NCBI GenBank assembly: GCA_025345505.1
Contig: JANVCC010000125.1
Coordinates: 3,070,287-3,134,286 of the forward strand
From: Todiramphus chloris collaris
Taxonomy: Eukaryota > Chordata > Aves > Coraciiformes > Alcedinidae
Reading direction: 5' to 3'
Length of the DNA stretch: 64,000 nucleotides
The notes beneath the pieces were generated by a model that was not told where the DNA came from, did not search any database, and saw only the letters and a program-made list of their open reading frames with translations. Both the position numbers and the translations under genes were made by a program. Positions 61,530 through 64,000 of the stretch are shown piece by piece (within the stretch, counting starts at the first letter, position 1; every line of letters begins with the position of its first letter).

Positions 61530-61547
61530 GGGGGGGGGGGGGGGGGG
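61530..61547. repeat. G18 homopolymer
   Basis: Eighteen consecutive G lie within otherwise ordinary sequence. Confidence 0.95.
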
Positions 61548-62300
61548 AAGCCTGTGGGCAAGCAAAGCCTGAATAGTTTGTAAACTGTTAAATGAGGTGC
61601 TCTAAAGCCAACCTACAAATGTTGGACTTGTTCCCTTTACACAAGATGCCTTAGGCCAACAGCTTCTAAGACAAAGATAGTCCAAGTTATTGGAACTAAT
61701 TTTGTATCGTAGACCTGTTTTGGACTGAGTTCATGCTGTTTCTGAGGAAAAGACATCTTCTTTAGATTTCTGTCTCTGACAACGGTACAAGAGATTTCTT
61801 AGGCACACATTACACCTTACAACAAAAATAGCATTTTACAAAGTAAATAAAGACTTAAAAGCATCTTCTTGACAGTATGTGTTGACACTGGCAACTAGGA
61901 AAAAAAGTGTAAGCTAGAAATAAAAAAGCAATCCACACTTTGAAGTAGCGGAAGATAAAACATCTTGTTGGGTTCATAGATTTATTTAGTTTACTCTTCC
62001 CTTCCCAAGTCATGTCTCTTTGCTTTCACGCTTTCCTGCCATCTCCCAGACCTGACTTCAGGATTTTGAGGTTCTTCCTGGGGTGCTTGACACAGAAGGG
62101 ACTAAGGTGTAATGTGAAGCCCATGTCCTATTCTTACCCTCTCTGTCTTATGATTGCCACTGGAGAATAAAATTCAGCAGTGCAAGAAGTATCTGACAGG
62201 ACTAAGAAAGGTTGTGTCCTCTACCAAGTCACAACTGAAGGGCATGCCCAGCCAAGCCTTGTCACTATTGCTTTCTTCTCTGGTGACCTTGGGGAAGCCA
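61548..62300. other. Unique sequence, no gene recognised
   Basis: No gene or repeat recognised. Confidence 0.55.
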
Positions 62301-62375
62301 GGAGGGATGAAGGGGTAGAGGGATAGAGGAATGAAAGGATAGAAGAACAGAAAGATGAAGGCATGGAAGCATGGG
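62301..62375. repeat. Purine-rich minisatellite with 8-10 bp units
   Basis: GGAGGGATGAAGGGGTAGAG, GGATAGAGGAATGAAAGGAT, then AGAAGAACAGAAAGATGAAG and GCATGGAAGCATGG. The units are imperfect copies of GGATAGAR/GGATGAAR, and the plus strand is almost free of C. Confidence 0.85.
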
Positions 62376-64000
62376 TGTATGCCGGAAGCCCAGTGCCCAT
62401 TCTGTCCCCACAGGTCCCACTGTGTGAGTGAGCTGTCAGAGAGGCTCACAGAAAACAGCTCCCTCCAGGACCTACAATTTCAAAATGGTTTCAATTTCTG
62501 GTGACATTTAGTGGAAGCAGGGCAGATGGCAGTGTTGCTCATAGTCGTTATGGAAGTGTCCAGTTCCTGATGGAACTGACCTGATGAAGACCAGCCAAGA
62601 CTACTGTCAGTGTCCTTGGGATTCTTTGGTTAAATAATGAAAACATAGGCTTTTTTTTTTTTTTTTTCTTTTTTTTCCTCCTGTATTTTTTTCCCATCAT
62701 TGTTTTATTCCAACCACATCCCTCTCCAGCTGCACATTAGCATTCTTCCTCTCTCCAAATCATCCTTCCTCGTTTCCTGCCCACAACTCTCCCTTTCCTC
62801 CTCTTCCACAGAGCTGTTTATCACACAGGAGCAACTGTGTGGAGGCTGGTGTGGAGCTGCCACTCACCGTTACAGCAAGAAGGGCAGATTTCCCCCTGCT
62901 GTCTCTCTTTGCTGTGTAGCAGCTACCACTCAGCCACGGCCGTTTCCAAAGTGATACTGCCTCATTTTCCTTTGCCTGTAGACAGAAGCAGTGGCCAAGG
63001 AGTGTTGACTTGGGAAACTGATAGCTCTGTGGAAGATGCCTCGGAGAAAACCCTTTACTGGGATGTGTAATGTCATAGGAATTTCCACCTGCAGTGTCTG
63101 TTCTGGTGCTTTCCTTCTGGCTTTGGAGTGCTTACTGCCACCCATACACTGACCTGATAGGACACTGCCTATAGCTTGATATAAAGATTTCTAAAGAGTA
63201 TGGTAGGTCACTGGAAAAGAAAAGACATAAAACCAAGACATTCTCAGCAAGTGATGAGCTGGTCCCTTGTTGCAGAGATGGTGATAGAGCAAGAGCATCG
63301 ATGAGGGTTCTCCTGTTTGCAGCAGATATGGCTCTAAGATCACACTGGGAGCTGCACCCTGGATGCAGTTTAAATTGAGAAATTGGAAGCGATGTGAATT
63401 GAAAGGAAAATCATTTGTTTTGCTCCCTCTGTTTGCAGCACACTTTCCCTCTAAATTAGCTGGCACGATAATTCAGTCGCTGAGAAAGGAGAAGAAAAAA
63501 GAGGCCTGGGAATCCATTTCATCACATTTCATACAAGGCTGACTTTCAGCTGATAATGCTTTCGTGCGTAGCGGAAGGGAATCTGCTCTGCGAGTGAAGC
63601 AGAGCTCGGGCGCTTGCACGCAGTGAGCTGAAGCAACGTGTCACTGTCTGGATTCCACCCTTCACACACCAGTTCTGACCTCTTCTGGGAGGCAGGCAGA
63701 CAAACCCTTCTGCAGTGAGAGACAGGGGGTTGTTTGCCAGGGAGTGCCTTTAAGATCAGATGTGAGCAGCCTTCTGGGATGCCTATCAGTGCGTGCCTGT
63801 GAGCAAGTTATGTCATTGCCAACCTTTTAGAAGTTAATATCTGATCTCAGGGATCTTTTGGTAATGCCTTACTATTCAGTAGAAGAAATGCCAACATTTA
63901 GATGATGAAATTCTATGCATTTGCTGGACCTGATTTACTTGGCTTTGTATATACGGTAGGTATGAGAATAACTAGGCTTTTTCTTTGTCTCTTCATTGAC
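62376..64000. other. Unique sequence, no gene recognised
   Basis: A T17 run plus pyrimidine-rich stretch lies at 62651-62695. No gene found. A few CpGs cluster at 63562-63640, too few for an island; anything to the right of the window could change that reading. Confidence 0.5.

Noticed and set aside
1-64000. LTR elements, endogenous retrovirus copies or Polintons
   Set aside because: I saw no paired terminal repeats, primer-binding site with polypurine tract, or retroviral protein motif in order. Absence here is from reading only, so old solitary LTRs could be missed.

Overview
The window looks like nuclear DNA from a bird. The dominant recognisable repeats are 5'-truncated CR1 LINEs with the avian-type 3' end, which finishes in short repeats of an ATTCTRTG-like unit. 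The rest is mostly AT-leaning single-copy sequence with very old MIR/CORE-SINE-like remnants of the kind shared by amniotes. No protein-coding host gene, tRNA or rRNA gene, CRISPR array or bacterial-style operon can be supported. The open frames are short, overlap on both strands, often lack an ATG, and show no protein family I recognise apart from LINE-derived ones. The region reads as intergenic or intronic.

Layout. 1-116 is a G-rich low-complexity edge, followed by a CR1 copy (117-640, +). 641-8014 is unique sequence with one MIR-like remnant (5785-5900). A short CR1 3' end lies at 8015-8120 (-). 8121-19127 is unique sequence with an older CR1 scrap (16925-17060, +) and two short tandem duplications. 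CR1 copies follow at 19128-19388 (+), 24715-24822 (-, against a TTTG-rich tract), 28668-29100 (+, with an open C-terminal ORF2 segment) and 30391-30795 (-). 30796-40139 is AT-rich unique sequence with another MIR-like remnant.

At 40140-40620 there is a fossil of a different LINE: the end of a reverse transcriptase and its downstream domain, which does not look like CR1. More CR1 lies at 45742-46135 (+) and 54205-54420 (+); the latter directly follows a short tRNA-promoter-like head. The one strong candidate regulatory region is a CpG-rich island at about 52490-53170, which includes a run of 20 G. It may be a promoter or first exon whose other exons lie outside the window or cannot be recognised.

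No genes are seen to work together here. The mobile elements are independent, broken insertions of different ages. No LTR element, retrovirus copy or Polinton was recognised. I found no convincing previously undescribed system. The items most worth a second look are the non-CR1 LINE fossil, the CpG island, the tRNA-like head joined to a CR1 tail, and the small palindromic minisatellite at 59262-59350.
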